DNA of 64,000 nucleotides. Origin: Tepidibacillus_B infernus (GTDB taxonomy: Bacteria; Bacillota; Bacilli; Tepidibacillales; Tepidibacillaceae). The translations under genes and the position numbers were made by a program. The notes beneath the pieces are model-generated. The model was given only the letters and a program-made list of their open reading frames with translations. It had not been told where the DNA came from and did not search any database. Position 1 is the first letter of the stretch; every line of letters starts with the position of its first letter. The stretch spans positions 1-64,000 of the forward strand of contig NZ_JBLWFI010000003.1 in assembly GCF_048898065.1 (NCBI RefSeq), read 5' to 3'. Below are positions 25,486 to 34,686 of this stretch, piece after piece.

Positions 25486-27060
25486 TCAATTTCCTGGGAA
25501 ATGTGTCGGTAACGCATCGACGTGATTTGACAAAGTAGACATGGCAAAACCTATTTTGTCGATTACATCTGTAGCGATTGTACTATAATTAGAAGGTTTA
25601 CTAGCAAGATTTCCAGCAATCCCATGAAGATAGACGGCTAACATCACTGCATCTAGGATCGGTAATTTTTGAGCAACGAATCCTGTTATCATTCCTGTTA
25701 GAACATCACCTGAACCACCCTTGGCTAGTTCAGGCCCCCCAGTTGGATTGAGATATAAATCTCCATTTGGAGTTGCGATTAGGGAATGCGCCCCTTTCAA
25801 CAGCAGATAAACCCCATATTGAGATGCGAATTCTTTAGCAACCTTGATTCGATTTTTTTCTACATAGGCAACATCTCGTTTGATAAGTCGTGCCATCTCT
25901 CCTGGATGGGGGGTAAGAATCGTTTCACTTTTTCGTTGATCGAGTAGACCTATCTCCTTTGATAGGAGGTTTAATCCATCTGCATCGATGATCATTGGAA
26001 GATTGATGGATAAAAGGAGTTTTTTAAACCATTCCAGCCCTAATTCCCATTGGCCAATTCCTGGGCCAATGCCGATCGCTGTATAATTTTTTTCTTCTAA
26101 TCGGAGAGCTTCTATACTATTTAGTGCAAAATGTCCTGTCGAATCTTCATCCATTGCAATACAAATGGCTTCAGGGACTCTAGAGAACACCATGGGTTGG
26201 ATTGAAGCTGGTACAGCTGAGGTAGTTAACCCAGCACCAGTACGTAAAGCGGCCATTGTTGCAAGTGTAATAGCACCTGGCATATTTTTAGAGCCACCTA
26301 TGATAAAAGCATGACCATAAATCCCTTTATGACTATTTCTTTTGCGGATGGGTAAACGTGTACGAAGGTCGTTCTGAGATAAAAGGCTGATTCTTGGGTC
26401 AACTTCCTTAATCACAATAGAAGGGATTGAAATATCTACTACCTTTAGTTTCCCTATATACTCTGTACCCGGATAGAGATATTGCCCAATCTTAGGTAAG
26501 GCAAAGGTAATGGTATAATCGGCAATTAAGGCAAGTTCAACCACTTCTCCTGTATTGCTATTCACTCCCGTGGGAATATCAATGGCCACTTTCGTTGCAT
26601 TCGTCTGATTTACAAATTGGATGATTGATTTATATGGCTCCCTGAGTCCTCCTGTTGCACCTGTCCCCAATAAGGCATCTACAATGATGTCTGCTTTGAT
26701 CAAACTTTCCTTTAATTCCAGTTCATTGTCTTGGCTAAATATGTTTACTTTATATCCAGATTGAATAAGTGCATTAAAATGAATCGTCGTTTCAGGTGTG
26801 AATTTTTTAGGACTGCCAATTAACCAAGTTTGAACGTCATAACCATGATTCCCCAAATGCCTAGCTGTAACAAAACCGTCCCCTCCATTATTCCCATGAC
26901 CGGAAAGAATCACAATCTTTGCCGGTTTGAAAATAAATTGCATCATTTCTCTCGCTACTTGACTTCCGGCGTTTTCCATTAAAACGATACTTGGAATACC
27001 AATTTCTTCAATCGTCTTCCTGTCAATTTCACGCATTTCTTCTGCAGTTACCAGAAACAC
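25486..27060 (-). CDS. nnr: Bifunctional NAD(P)H-hydrate repair enzyme
   Basis: 524 residues from a GTG at 27060, 4 nt after GGAGGAGG; the frame reaches 27081 but that part is the ribosome binding site. The N-terminal epimerase domain (VILSGHGNNGGDGFVTARHL) and C-terminal ADP-dependent dehydratase domain (FIIGGSKNMPGAITLAT, ILTPHPGEMARLI, GGSGDVLTGMI) are fused. It restores damaged NAD(P)H. It is next to acpS. Confidence 0.95.
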   Translation of the reverse strand: MFLVTAEEMREIDRKTIEEIGIPSIVLMENAGSQVAREMMQFIFKPAKIVILSGHGNNGGDGFVTARHLGNHGYDVQTWLIGSPKKFTPETTIHFNALIQSGYKVNIFSQDNELELKESLIKADIIVDALLGTGATGGLREPYKSIIQFVNQTNATKVAIDIPTGVNSNTGEVVELALIADYTITFALPKIGQYLYPGTEYIGKLKVVDISIPSIVIKEVDPRISLLSQNDLRTRLPIRKRNSHKGIYGHAFIIGGSKNMPGAITLATMAALRTGAGLTTSAVPASIQPMVFSRVPEAICIAMDEDSTGHFALNSIEALRLEEKNYTAIGIGPGIGQWELGLEWFKKLLLSINLPMIIDADGLNLLSKEIGLLDQRKSETILTPHPGEMARLIKRDVAYVEKNRIKVAKEFASQYGVYLLLKGAHSLIATPNGDLYLNPTGGPELAKGGSGDVLTGMITGFVAQKLPILDAVMLAVYLHGIAGNLASKPSNYSTIATDVIDKIGFAMSTLSNHVDALPTHFPGN

Positions 27061-27126
27061 TTTTCCTCCTCCTTTTTTCACTGCGTTATATATGTATGTC
27101 CGAATTTGGACAGATATGCAGGCTGT

Positions 27127-27498
27127 CTATATTTGTTCTATAATAACTTTTGCGATTGCTATTGTTTTTGTATGAGAAATACTGATATGTATGGTAAGAT
27201 TTTCTTTCTCTACTTCCGTCGATTTGATCACTACGATTGGTTTTCCTGAATCTAATGAACTGATTTCAATATCCTTCCAATTTAATTGTTTTCCAATCCC
27301 CGTACCAAAGGCTTTGGCTACTGCCTCTTTTCCTGCAAATCTTCCTGCTAAATACTCTATTTTTCTTTGTGGATTTAAAGGGGCTCCTGCTAATTCTTTT
27401 TGGGTAAAAACCTTTTGAAGAAAGTGACTTCCTTTATTTTCAATGATTCCTTTGATTCTAGGTATTTCAACCAAGTCAATTCCGATGCCAATGATCAT
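27127..27498 (-). CDS. acpS: Holo-[acyl-carrier-protein] synthase
   Basis: 123 residues, beginning MIIGIGIDLVEIPRIKGII, with LAGRFAGKEAVAKAFGTGIG and ISISHTKTIAIAKV. It attaches phosphopantetheine to ACP. It heads the acpS-nnr-ydcC run. Confidence 0.96.
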   Translation of the reverse strand: MIIGIGIDLVEIPRIKGIIENKGSHFLQKVFTQKELAGAPLNPQRKIEYLAGRFAGKEAVAKAFGTGIGKQLNWKDIEISSLDSGKPIVVIKSTEVEKENLTIHISISHTKTIAIAKVIIEQI

Positions 27499-27558
27499 CC
27501 CTTATCACCTTTTACCTTTTGTCTTTTTCCATATCATACCTGAGTGAAATAAAGAAAA

Positions 27559-27586
27559 AAAGACCGTTTATCAAATAAACAGTCTT
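27559..27586 (-). terminator. Terminator after terC
   Basis: AAGAC-GTTTAT stem with a CAA-type loop and one mismatch, followed by TTTTTTTCTTT on the minus strand, 12 nt after the terC stop. Confidence 0.75.
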
Positions 27587-27598
27587 AACGATCATCAT

Positions 27599-28282
27599 TT
27601 ATACACGATTGTAGGATTCATCCTTTTTTCTTTTCCAATATCCCATTCCAATAACGAATGAGATAATCAGAATCGGAATAATATATTCAAGATATGGAAG
27701 CTTTTGAATCAGGTTTTCATGAACCAACCGATCTTCAACAATCATTGTACCGGATGTCCAAGCAATGACTGCAGACCCAATGAAAACGATAATAGGATAC
27801 TTTTCAATAAAGTGTAAGATAATAGTGCTTCCCCAAACGATAATAGGAACACTAATTAATAAACCTAGAACCACTAACACTGGATGGCCATGTGCAGCTC
27901 CAGCAACCGCTAATACATTATCGATCCCCATCAATAAGTCTGCAATAATAATGGTTTTTACTGCTTCCCAAACATTATTTCCTGATTGAACATCTTCATG
28001 TTGATCTTCATCAACCAATAATTTGTATGCAATCCAGATAAGTAAAACCCCACCGATTAATTTAATAAAGGGAACTTCTAGTATATAAACTGCTATAGCA
28101 GTTAACCCTGCACGGATGGCGATTGCCCCAATAACTCCCCAAAAAATAGCTTTTTTTCGTTGACCTTTAGGTAACTTTCGGGTGGCTAAGGCAATTAATA
28201 TTGCATTGTCTCCTCCTAAAACGATATCAATCATAATAATACTAAGTAAGCTACTTAAGAACTGTATCCCTGTTACGTCCAT
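27599..28282 (-). CDS. TerC-family membrane protein (manganese-linked)
   Basis: 227 residues with seven membrane helices and the family motifs MIDIVLGGDNAILIALATR and ADLLMGIDNVLAVAGAA, in which the Asp residues likely bind metal. B. subtilis relatives YkoY and MeeF act in manganese export or loading of secreted metalloenzymes. A yybP-ykoY riboswitch upstream supports a Mn role. Confidence 0.92.
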   Translation of the reverse strand: MDVTGIQFLSSLLSIIMIDIVLGGDNAILIALATRKLPKGQRKKAIFWGVIGAIAIRAGLTAIAVYILEVPFIKLIGGVLLIWIAYKLLVDEDQHEDVQSGNNVWEAVKTIIIADLLMGIDNVLAVAGAAHGHPVLVVLGLLISVPIIVWGSTIILHFIEKYPIIVFIGSAVIAWTSGTMIVEDRLVHENLIQKLPYLEYIIPILIISFVIGMGYWKRKKDESYNRV

Positions 28283-28333
28283 CTATCTGTACACCCCCAC
28301 TTTTTATCATTACCTAAAAAGATAAAAACATGT

Positions 28334-28455
28334 AAAAAGACCTCTATCTTCTTAGATAAAGGTCTTGCTAACAACATAAATGAAGTTGTGAACAAAGCCG
28401 AGGAAAAATTTCCTGTCTTGACGACTTTGTTGCTTATTAGCTACTCCCCTTTATA
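28334..28455 (-). promoter_or_regulatory. yybP-ykoY manganese riboswitch with terminator
   Basis: On the minus strand the leader of terC has GGGGAGTAGC, the internal GTCGTCAAGAC, and a P1 stem pairing ATAAAGG (28448-28454) with CCTTTAT (28356-28362). The same CCTTTAT strand also forms a terminator stem (28334-28366, with five T). So the aptamer and terminator are mutually exclusive, an ON switch in which Mn2+ stabilises P1. This is the known logic of the class in Bacilli. Confidence 0.88.
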
Positions 28456-28527
28456 GTAAAAATAACACGGATATAGGGATTTGTCAATTAGTACCATGGC
28501 CTACTAGGTTTTCATTGATTCCACATT

Positions 28528-28890
28528 TTATCTGATACCTAATGCCATCTTTGCATATTTTGACATACGATCTTTATCCCAAGGAGGATTCCAAACGATA
28601 TCTACAGCGATCTTATTTATTCCTTCAATCCCGGCTAATGCATTTTGGACATCTATTGAAATAGAACCCGCTAATGGGCAGCCCATTGCTGTAAGTGTCA
28701 TTCTAACGACAACATTTTTTTCTTCATCCAAATGAACACCATAAACTAAACCAAGATTTACAATATCAATATGAATTTCAGGGTCATTAACCTCCATCAA
28801 TGCTTCAATGATCTGTTGTTTAAGATTCTCATCTTCTATCCCTGAAAATTCAATAGGTGCAATATTTAATAATTCATCTGACAATGACAT
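28528..28890 (-). CDS. MIP18-family (DUF59) metal-sulfur cluster protein
   Basis: About 120 residues from ATG 28890 with GAGGTG upstream. It has NDPEIHIDIVNLGLVYGV and the Cys motif MTLTAMGCPLAG, then VWNPPWDKDRMS, as in PaaD-like, SufT and YitW proteins that help build or insert Fe-S clusters. It stands alone here. Confidence 0.9.
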   Translation of the reverse strand: MSLSDELLNIAPIEFSGIEDENLKQQIIEALMEVNDPEIHIDIVNLGLVYGVHLDEEKNVVVRMTLTAMGCPLAGSISIDVQNALAGIEGINKIAVDIVWNPPWDKDRMSKYAKMALGIR

Positions 28891-28972
28891 GACAGTCACC
28901 TCGATTGTTGTTTTTTTCTCTTTTACATAAGCATAATGGATGTTTATCTTTTTGTTAAGCTTATAAGTTTAT

Positions 28973-29512
28973 TTACATTTCCTCTATTTTTACATTTTTC
29001 ATATATACCGCTTCTTTAGGGCTACTCATTTCACCACCAAAAGAAGGCCCAACTGGTACACTAGCGATGGCATTTACCGTATCCATTCCTTCAATCACTT
29101 CACCAAAAACGGTGTAGTTAGGATGCTGGTTAAGAAAGGTACTATCTGGACCACTACAAATAAAGAATTGACTGCCATTGGTGTTAGGGCCGGCATTTGC
29201 CATCGCAACGATTCCTGGCTCATAGGCTTTAACTGGTGGTAATTCGTCTTCAAAGGAATACCCCGGACCTCCCATTCCATTACCAAGTGGATCACCAGTT
29301 TGAATCATAAAGGTTTCAATGACACGGTGAAATTTTACCCCATCATAATAACCATCTTTCGCCAAAAAAACAAAATTATTTACTGTTTTTGGGACTCCAT
29401 TTGCAAATAACTTGATCTTAATATCTCCTTTATTTGTATGTATGGTTGCTACATATTCCTTATCAGGATCGATTTGCATCTCTGGTGCATTTGCGTATTG
29501 TTTGATATTCAT
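28973..29512 (-). CDS. Peptidyl-prolyl cis-trans isomerase (cyclophilin type)
   Basis: 179 residues from ATG 29512 (MNIKQYANAPEMQIDPDKEY) with GGAG upstream. The cyclophilin core shows FHRVIETFMIQTGDP, GSQFFICSG and VFGEVIEGMDTVNAIASV. No signal peptide is present, so it is likely cytoplasmic, like PpiB. Confidence 0.93.
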   Translation of the reverse strand: MNIKQYANAPEMQIDPDKEYVATIHTNKGDIKIKLFANGVPKTVNNFVFLAKDGYYDGVKFHRVIETFMIQTGDPLGNGMGGPGYSFEDELPPVKAYEPGIVAMANAGPNTNGSQFFICSGPDSTFLNQHPNYTVFGEVIEGMDTVNAIASVPVGPSFGGEMSSPKEAVYMKNVKIEEM

Positions 29513-29576
29513 TGTTTTGTCTCCTTTCAAACTAAGTAACAAACATATTATAGCAGTTTATCCCTTGATAAACAAA

Positions 29577-29608
29577 AATGACGTGCAATCTGTTCATCAC
29601 ACGCCATT
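29577..29608 (-). terminator. Terminator after the DUF302 gene
   Basis: AATGGCGTG pairs with CACGTCATT (one G-T pair) and is followed by TTTTTG on the minus strand. Confidence 0.6.
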
Positions 29609-29646
29609 CTTTTTATCTATTTTAATTGTTGTTGTTTTCAAAATCT

Positions 29647-30036
29647 TTAAATTGCTTTATCGATCGAGTGAATTAAACGATCTTCTATATTTTTGGCGAC
29701 TTGATTTAATCCTTCTTGCTCCATGAGACCAATTAACGTGGTTGGCCGTACTAAACCCACCTTCGTGTGATCCCCTTCTTCAGTAACTACCATTTTACAA
29801 GGGAGAAAATAACTAGCCATTGGGTCTTTTTCTAACATCCCATGTGCCTCTTCAGGGTTGCATACTTCAAGAACAGTAATATTTTTAGAGGCATTTAACC
29901 CCTTCTCAGCTAATTTTTTATGGATTTCGAACTTCCATAGGATACCGAACTTATCTTCTTTTAAGACGTTTTCTAAATCCTGAATGGTTTGCTCTACAGT
30001 CTTATTTGTTGAAACTGTGTAATGATATTCGCTCAC
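29647..30036 (-). CDS. DUF302-family protein
   Basis: 129 residues from a GTG with GAGGAGG upstream. The sequence (VEQTIQDLENVLKEDKFGIL ... KNITVLEVCNPEEAHGMLEK ... FLPCKMVVTEEGDHTKVGLV) matches DUF302, a small alpha/beta fold of unknown function. A Cys in NPEEA and PCK contexts is conserved in many members. Confidence 0.85.
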   Translation of the reverse strand: MSEYHYTVSTNKTVEQTIQDLENVLKEDKFGILWKFEIHKKLAEKGLNASKNITVLEVCNPEEAHGMLEKDPMASYFLPCKMVVTEEGDHTKVGLVRPTTLIGLMEQEGLNQVAKNIEDRLIHSIDKAI

Positions 30037-30208
30037 TTTTTTATCCTCCTCATTTAGTTGTTCATGTCACATAGATAAATTTTTCCTTTTATCTCTAGAT
30101 TTATTCATCCTATGATGCTCCACGAAATAGAGGAATAATTCCCCTAATGAAGAATATATTGTTTAAGGTTTTTCACAAAAATATCTAATTTCTGAAAGGG
30201 GATTATAA

Positions 30209-31996
30209 ATGATTTCATTTCCTAAACCAGATGTAGAACAATTCTTTCGAACTTATGTCATTTCTCAGTTTGCAATAAGTAAAGATGAAAGTAAATTGAT
30301 CTTTAGTACCAACATGAATGGGAAATTTAATTTATGGGCAATGGATTTGCCTCAAACCTATCCATATCCACTTACTTATCATGATCAAAATAGCAGCTTT
30401 ATTAAGATCGATCCAAAAAATCGTTTTTTCCTTACGGGTTTTGACCATGATGGCGATGAAAATTATCAAATTTATGCCTTACCTATAGAGGGAGGAAAAC
30501 CTTTCCCAATACTAACAGGTGATAGAAAGGAAAAATATTTCTTTGCTGAACTATCTAAAGATGGAGAACGGCTCTATTATATGACAAACAAGGAAAACCC
30601 CAACTTCCTTGATGCTCGGCTTTACAACCTAGTAACAAAAGAGGATCAATTATTATTTCAAGGGGATGAAACAACAACCTATTTAGTGACAACCAGTCCT
30701 GAGGAGAAAAGCTATGTTTATATCAAAATGTATGCAAACACTTATGTTGTTGCATATGTAAAAGTTGGTGATGAAGTCTTTTGTTTAACTCCATCCCCAG
30801 AAAAAGTTCATACAGCAACAGATGCTCTTTATATCGATGAGTCAACCATTTATTTCGTAACAAATTTTGAAGAAGAGTTTTCTTATGTAGCGTCCTTTAA
30901 TCTAGAAACGAAAGAATTTGCCACTATTTTGAAGTTGAAGAAAGAGGATGTTACCGGAATCAAATGGCATGAAAAAACCAGAACTTTATACATCGTAACG
31001 GAAAAAGGCGTTACAGACCAATTCTATGCTTATCAGATCGACAATAAAATTCTAACGCCGATTAACACGCCTGTAGACAATATCCAGCAGTTTACTGTGG
31101 CTGATAGCGGCAACCTTTATCTATTAGGGCGTAGTGCAACAAGACCATTTAATATTTTTAAAAGAGAAGAAAATGGAGAATGGCATCCTCTTACTGACAA
31201 TCGAGTTTTAGGTGTTCCTGAATCAGACATGGTTGATCCTGAAGTTGTACGTTATCCTTCCTTTGATGGATTGGAAATCGAGGCCTTATTATTTAAAGCA
31301 AAGCCAGAGGTTGCAAATGGATATACGATCTTTTGGCCACATGGAGGTCCACAAGCTGCTGAACGTAAATTTTTCCGAGGATTATTTCAATTCCTATTAG
31401 GCCGAGGCTACACGATATTTGCCCCCAACTTTAGAGGAAGTACCGGTTATGGAGCAAGCTTTACAAAGCTAGTAGAAGGCGATTGGGGGGAAGGCCCTCG
31501 TTTAGATTGCGTTGCTGGTATTGAGTGGTTATTTGATCAGGGTATCTCAGCACGAGATAAGTTATTTGTTGTTGGTGGTAGCTATGGTGGTTATATGACC
31601 TTACTATTAGCAGGGCGTCATCCAGAATATTTCAGAGCGGCAGTCGATATCTTTGGGCCAAGTAATTTATTTACCTTTATTGATTCTGTTCCTGAGCATT
31701 GGAAACCAATTATGACTCGTTGGTTAGGAGATCCTGAAGTTGATAAAGAACGATTAACAAAGGATTCCCCGATCACCTATCTTAACCAAATGACCAAACC
31801 CATGCTTGTTATCCAAGGTGCAAATGATCCTCGAGTCGTTAAAGCTGAATCTGATCAAATTGTTGCATCCTTGAGGGAAAAAGGAGTAGAAGTGGAGTAT
31901 CTAGTTTTAGAAGATGAAGGACATGGATTCTCTAAAAAGGAAAATGAAATCAAAGTGAATCGATTGATCTTAGATTTCCTTGAACGGCATCAATAA
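30209..31996 (+). CDS. S9-family prolyl oligopeptidase-like peptidase
   Basis: 595 residues: a beta-propeller (about 1-340) and an alpha/beta hydrolase domain with WPHGGPQ, the serine in VVGGSYGGYMTLLLAGRHP, the acid in IQGANDPRV and the histidine in EDEGHGFSKKEN. No signal peptide, so it likely acts on short peptides in the cytoplasm. AAAGGGG precedes the ATG. Confidence 0.94.
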   Translation: MISFPKPDVEQFFRTYVISQFAISKDESKLIFSTNMNGKFNLWAMDLPQTYPYPLTYHDQNSSFIKIDPKNRFFLTGFDHDGDENYQIYALPIEGGKPFPILTGDRKEKYFFAELSKDGERLYYMTNKENPNFLDARLYNLVTKEDQLLFQGDETTTYLVTTSPEEKSYVYIKMYANTYVVAYVKVGDEVFCLTPSPEKVHTATDALYIDESTIYFVTNFEEEFSYVASFNLETKEFATILKLKKEDVTGIKWHEKTRTLYIVTEKGVTDQFYAYQIDNKILTPINTPVDNIQQFTVADSGNLYLLGRSATRPFNIFKREENGEWHPLTDNRVLGVPESDMVDPEVVRYPSFDGLEIEALLFKAKPEVANGYTIFWPHGGPQAAERKFFRGLFQFLLGRGYTIFAPNFRGSTGYGASFTKLVEGDWGEGPRLDCVAGIEWLFDQGISARDKLFVVGGSYGGYMTLLLAGRHPEYFRAAVDIFGPSNLFTFIDSVPEHWKPIMTRWLGDPEVDKERLTKDSPITYLNQMTKPMLVIQGANDPRVVKAESDQIVASLREKGVEVEYLVLEDEGHGFSKKENEIKVNRLILDFLERHQ

Positions 31997-32002
31997 AAGA
32001 TG

Positions 32003-32064
32003 TTTATATATTCTAACGCACTCCGTTGTCCGTGAATTTCTTTGAATGAAAAATTAGGTTAGAA
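32003..32064 (+). repeat. Short form of the structured repeat, copy B
   Basis: TATATTCTAACGCACTCCGT begins it and it shares CTCCGTTGTCCGTG with copy A. Ends pair as TTCTAAC / GTTAGAA. Compared with copy A (TTCCAA / TTGGAA), both strands of the pairing changed together. It lies 7 nt after the S9 peptidase stop and runs into that gene's terminator. Confidence 0.65.
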
Positions 32065-32092
32065 TGCACCCAATCATATGGGTGCATTTTTG
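32063..32092 (+). terminator. Terminator after the S9 peptidase gene
   Basis: AATGCACCC / GGGTGCATT stem with an 8-nt loop followed by TTTTTG on the plus strand. Confidence 0.8.
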
Positions 32093-32098
32093 TTCTAA

Positions 32099-33352
32099 TT
32101 ATGCTTTTTTCCAAGACTTTTTATAACGCAAAGTAAGGGGATAGGTTGGGATGGTTTGTGGAATATAAGAATAAGCTAAGCTCCCAATTAAGGTTGAACT
32201 GACAACAAACAGGAGAGCCACTTGTGGACTCATTATGGTAAAATCAAATAACCCTTGGCCTAAAACAATCGCCTGAATTCCTCCTAGTAATGGAGTAATT
32301 CTACATTTTTTTTGATAAAGTAAGCGAATTTCTTGTAATAATGACCATTCCATCCAAAGAAAAATCGATAAGCCAACAACACCAAGCGTAGTTGCTATAG
32401 TTAGAAGGGTGTTATGGGCATGAAAGACTCTTAAATAATGATAAATTGAACTATCCGCATAATAAATTCCCAGTAAACCCCACCCTGTCACTGGCTTCAT
32501 CATAAACATATATAATGCATTTTCCCAAATTGCTTGTCGATCACGAATAGAGGAAAATAGGATTTCCCCTCGTGGGAACCACTCTGGAAAATTAAGCATC
32601 AAGGTAATACCTGATAATAAAGTGAACATTAAGAAAAGCATCTTTTTCTTATGACCAGAAAAATAACTATAAATAACAAAGCCAAAGAAAAGTCCAATTA
32701 CAGCTCCTCTTGAACCTGTCATCATTAAAACAGTGACAAATAACGCTGTACCAACTGCAAACCAAACTTTATGTATCCCCTCTGACTTTTTAAAGAAATA
32801 AACCCCAAAAAGGATCATGATCGCATACCAAGTCCCTGCTAAGTTTGGATTGTTAAAAGTCCCAGATATTCTATAGCTTTCGGTAATATCGTCAATAGAA
32901 CGAGTACCAAGTAAGTATTTCCACCACGTTGGGGAATAGGTAATGATATTAAAATGTTCCAAAATTCCCATCAAAGCAGACCCAATAGAAAACAAAAAGA
33001 TTGAAAAAAATAGTCGTTCTACATCAGTGACTGATTGATATTTATCTTGAAAGTAGACACTTACTAATAATAGTCCTAAAATGACAAGAGATGCTAGAGT
33101 AGACATTTCATTCTCATTGATGATCCCAACAATGAATGACCAAAAGAATAAAAGGGCTATTCCGATATTCCATGGATTTTTAAGTGACAACTTCCCCTTG
33201 CGTATTAAATAATAGAGGAGATAGATCATTGGTAAAAAGGCTAAATAAGGCGAATAAACAACCATAGCCAATCCTATATTCACAATCAATGAAAACCCTC
33301 CTGGTTTCTCCCTTTGTCTTTTTGTAATCTCATTGTAATATTTCTGTAACAA
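32099..33352 (-). CDS. O-antigen ligase/polymerase-like membrane protein
   Basis: 417 residues with 10-12 membrane helices and the Wzy_C pattern: LNFPEWFPRGEILFSSIRDR before a loop with ALYMFMMKPVTGWGLLG and RVFHAHNTLL. Such proteins ligate or polymerise cell-surface glycans. In a Gram-positive cell it may act on exopolysaccharide or wall glycan. No other glycan genes adjoin it apart from the glucosyltransferase upstream. Confidence 0.85.
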   Translation of the reverse strand: MLQKYYNEITKRQREKPGGFSLIVNIGLAMVVYSPYLAFLPMIYLLYYLIRKGKLSLKNPWNIGIALLFFWSFIVGIINENEMSTLASLVILGLLLVSVYFQDKYQSVTDVERLFFSIFLFSIGSALMGILEHFNIITYSPTWWKYLLGTRSIDDITESYRISGTFNNPNLAGTWYAIMILFGVYFFKKSEGIHKVWFAVGTALFVTVLMMTGSRGAVIGLFFGFVIYSYFSGHKKKMLFLMFTLLSGITLMLNFPEWFPRGEILFSSIRDRQAIWENALYMFMMKPVTGWGLLGIYYADSSIYHYLRVFHAHNTLLTIATTLGVVGLSIFLWMEWSLLQEIRLLYQKKCRITPLLGGIQAIVLGQGLFDFTIMSPQVALLFVVSSTLIGSLAYSYIPQTIPTYPLTLRYKKSWKKA

Positions 33353-33510
33353 TAGAACAGTATAATAAATAAGTTAAGTTTTCAAGTAACAAATTTTGCT
33401 TTTTGGCTCAGATATAAGGCTATTTCCAGTTCTATACATATATTTTCGCGGGAAACCCTTCCTTTTCGTCGTAAATGTCACACTTCCTCTTATTCAGAGC
33501 ACACCATTTA

Positions 33511-33540
33511 AAAAATGCCTAGCGAATACTAGGCATTTTT
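33511..33540 (-). terminator. Terminator at the 3' end of the glycosyltransferase gene
   Basis: AAAAATGCCTAG / CTAGGCATTTTT stem with a 6-nt loop overlaps the last codons of the gene; the T-run follows on the minus strand. Confidence 0.8.
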
Positions 33541-34632
33541 GATGATTTGTTCTACTGCGTTTCGTCCATTATATGTTTTTGAAAGACTTTTAAAATATTT
33601 TGAGATCATGTATGGCTCTTTAATAAATTGCTCAAGAAGGTTATTCAGCTCTTCCATATCTTTTACAGAAATACCAAGTTGATTCTGAAGAATGTATTCA
33701 TAGTTTTCTTCTTCCTGTCCTGGTATTGGATTTAACATAATCATTGGTACTCCCTTCGCCATCGCTTCTGCAACGGTCACACCCCCTGGTTTAGTAAGAA
33801 GCAAATCTGCTGCATCCATTAACTCATCAATATTTTTTACAAAAGGATAGATATGAATATGCGGATGATTAAATGAAGGATCAAGTTTTAAAGAACGATA
33901 TAGAGTACGATTCCTTCCTGTTACAATCAATATTTGCATCTCATCCCGATATTGATGAATGGTACTTAGCATATCTGGAGACAAACCGATTCCTAGTCCT
34001 CCTCCCATATATAATAGTGTTGGCCGATCAGAAAGTCCTAATTTTTTTCTTATCTTTCTTTTATCCGTTTTGTTCCAAAAATTCGGGTGGGTAGGAATTC
34101 CTGTAATATAAAGGCGCTTCTCTGATACTCCAAGCTGTTGCATTTGTAGTTTAGCTTCATGATTAGGTAAATAGTAATAATCTACACCCGTATTGATCCA
34201 TGATCCATGAACATGATAATCGGTTATCACCGTATGCAAGGGAATATTTAAGCCCATTCGTTTTAATCTAGAGACGACAGCACTAGGAAAAGGATGAGTT
34301 GTCACGATCAAATCCGGCTTATATTCATGAAACAACTGCAAAATATGAGCATAGATCATTCGATGTAAGAAGAATTCAAATTGGGGCTTCACTGTACGAT
34401 TTTGTACCCTTCGATAAATCATCCCCCATATTTTTGGAGAAAAACGTAATGTTTTTAGGTATATTCCTGTTATCCAATGACTTAGTGTAGGGCGTAACCA
34501 GGTTCCAAGTTCAAGAACATGAATTTGCCAGTCAGGATGATAGGATAATATTCCCTCTTTTATGGCCTCAGCAGCTCTTGTATGACCAGCACCAAATGAT
34601 TCAGATAAAATTAAAATGCGTTTCCCCGACAT
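33529..34632 (-). CDS. MGDG-synthase-type diacylglycerol glycosyltransferase (UgtP-like)
   Basis: 367 residues of GT28: an N-terminal MGDG synthase part (RILILSESFGAGHTRAAEAI) and a C-terminal part with LYMGGGLGIGL and LLTKPGGVTVAEAMAKGVPM. Relatives (YpfP/UgtP) add glucose to diacylglycerol for glycolipid and lipoteichoic acid anchors. The exact sugar and number of transfers are not known. Confidence 0.88.
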   Translation of the reverse strand: MSGKRILILSESFGAGHTRAAEAIKEGILSYHPDWQIHVLELGTWLRPTLSHWITGIYLKTLRFSPKIWGMIYRRVQNRTVKPQFEFFLHRMIYAHILQLFHEYKPDLIVTTHPFPSAVVSRLKRMGLNIPLHTVITDYHVHGSWINTGVDYYYLPNHEAKLQMQQLGVSEKRLYITGIPTHPNFWNKTDKRKIRKKLGLSDRPTLLYMGGGLGIGLSPDMLSTIHQYRDEMQILIVTGRNRTLYRSLKLDPSFNHPHIHIYPFVKNIDELMDAADLLLTKPGGVTVAEAMAKGVPMIMLNPIPGQEEENYEYILQNQLGISVKDMEELNNLLEQFIKEPYMISKYFKSLSKTYNGRNAVEQIIKNA

Positions 34633-34686
34633 TTTACATATCTCCTTAAATCATTGAATTTCATAAAGTGTTCAAAAATTTTCTAA

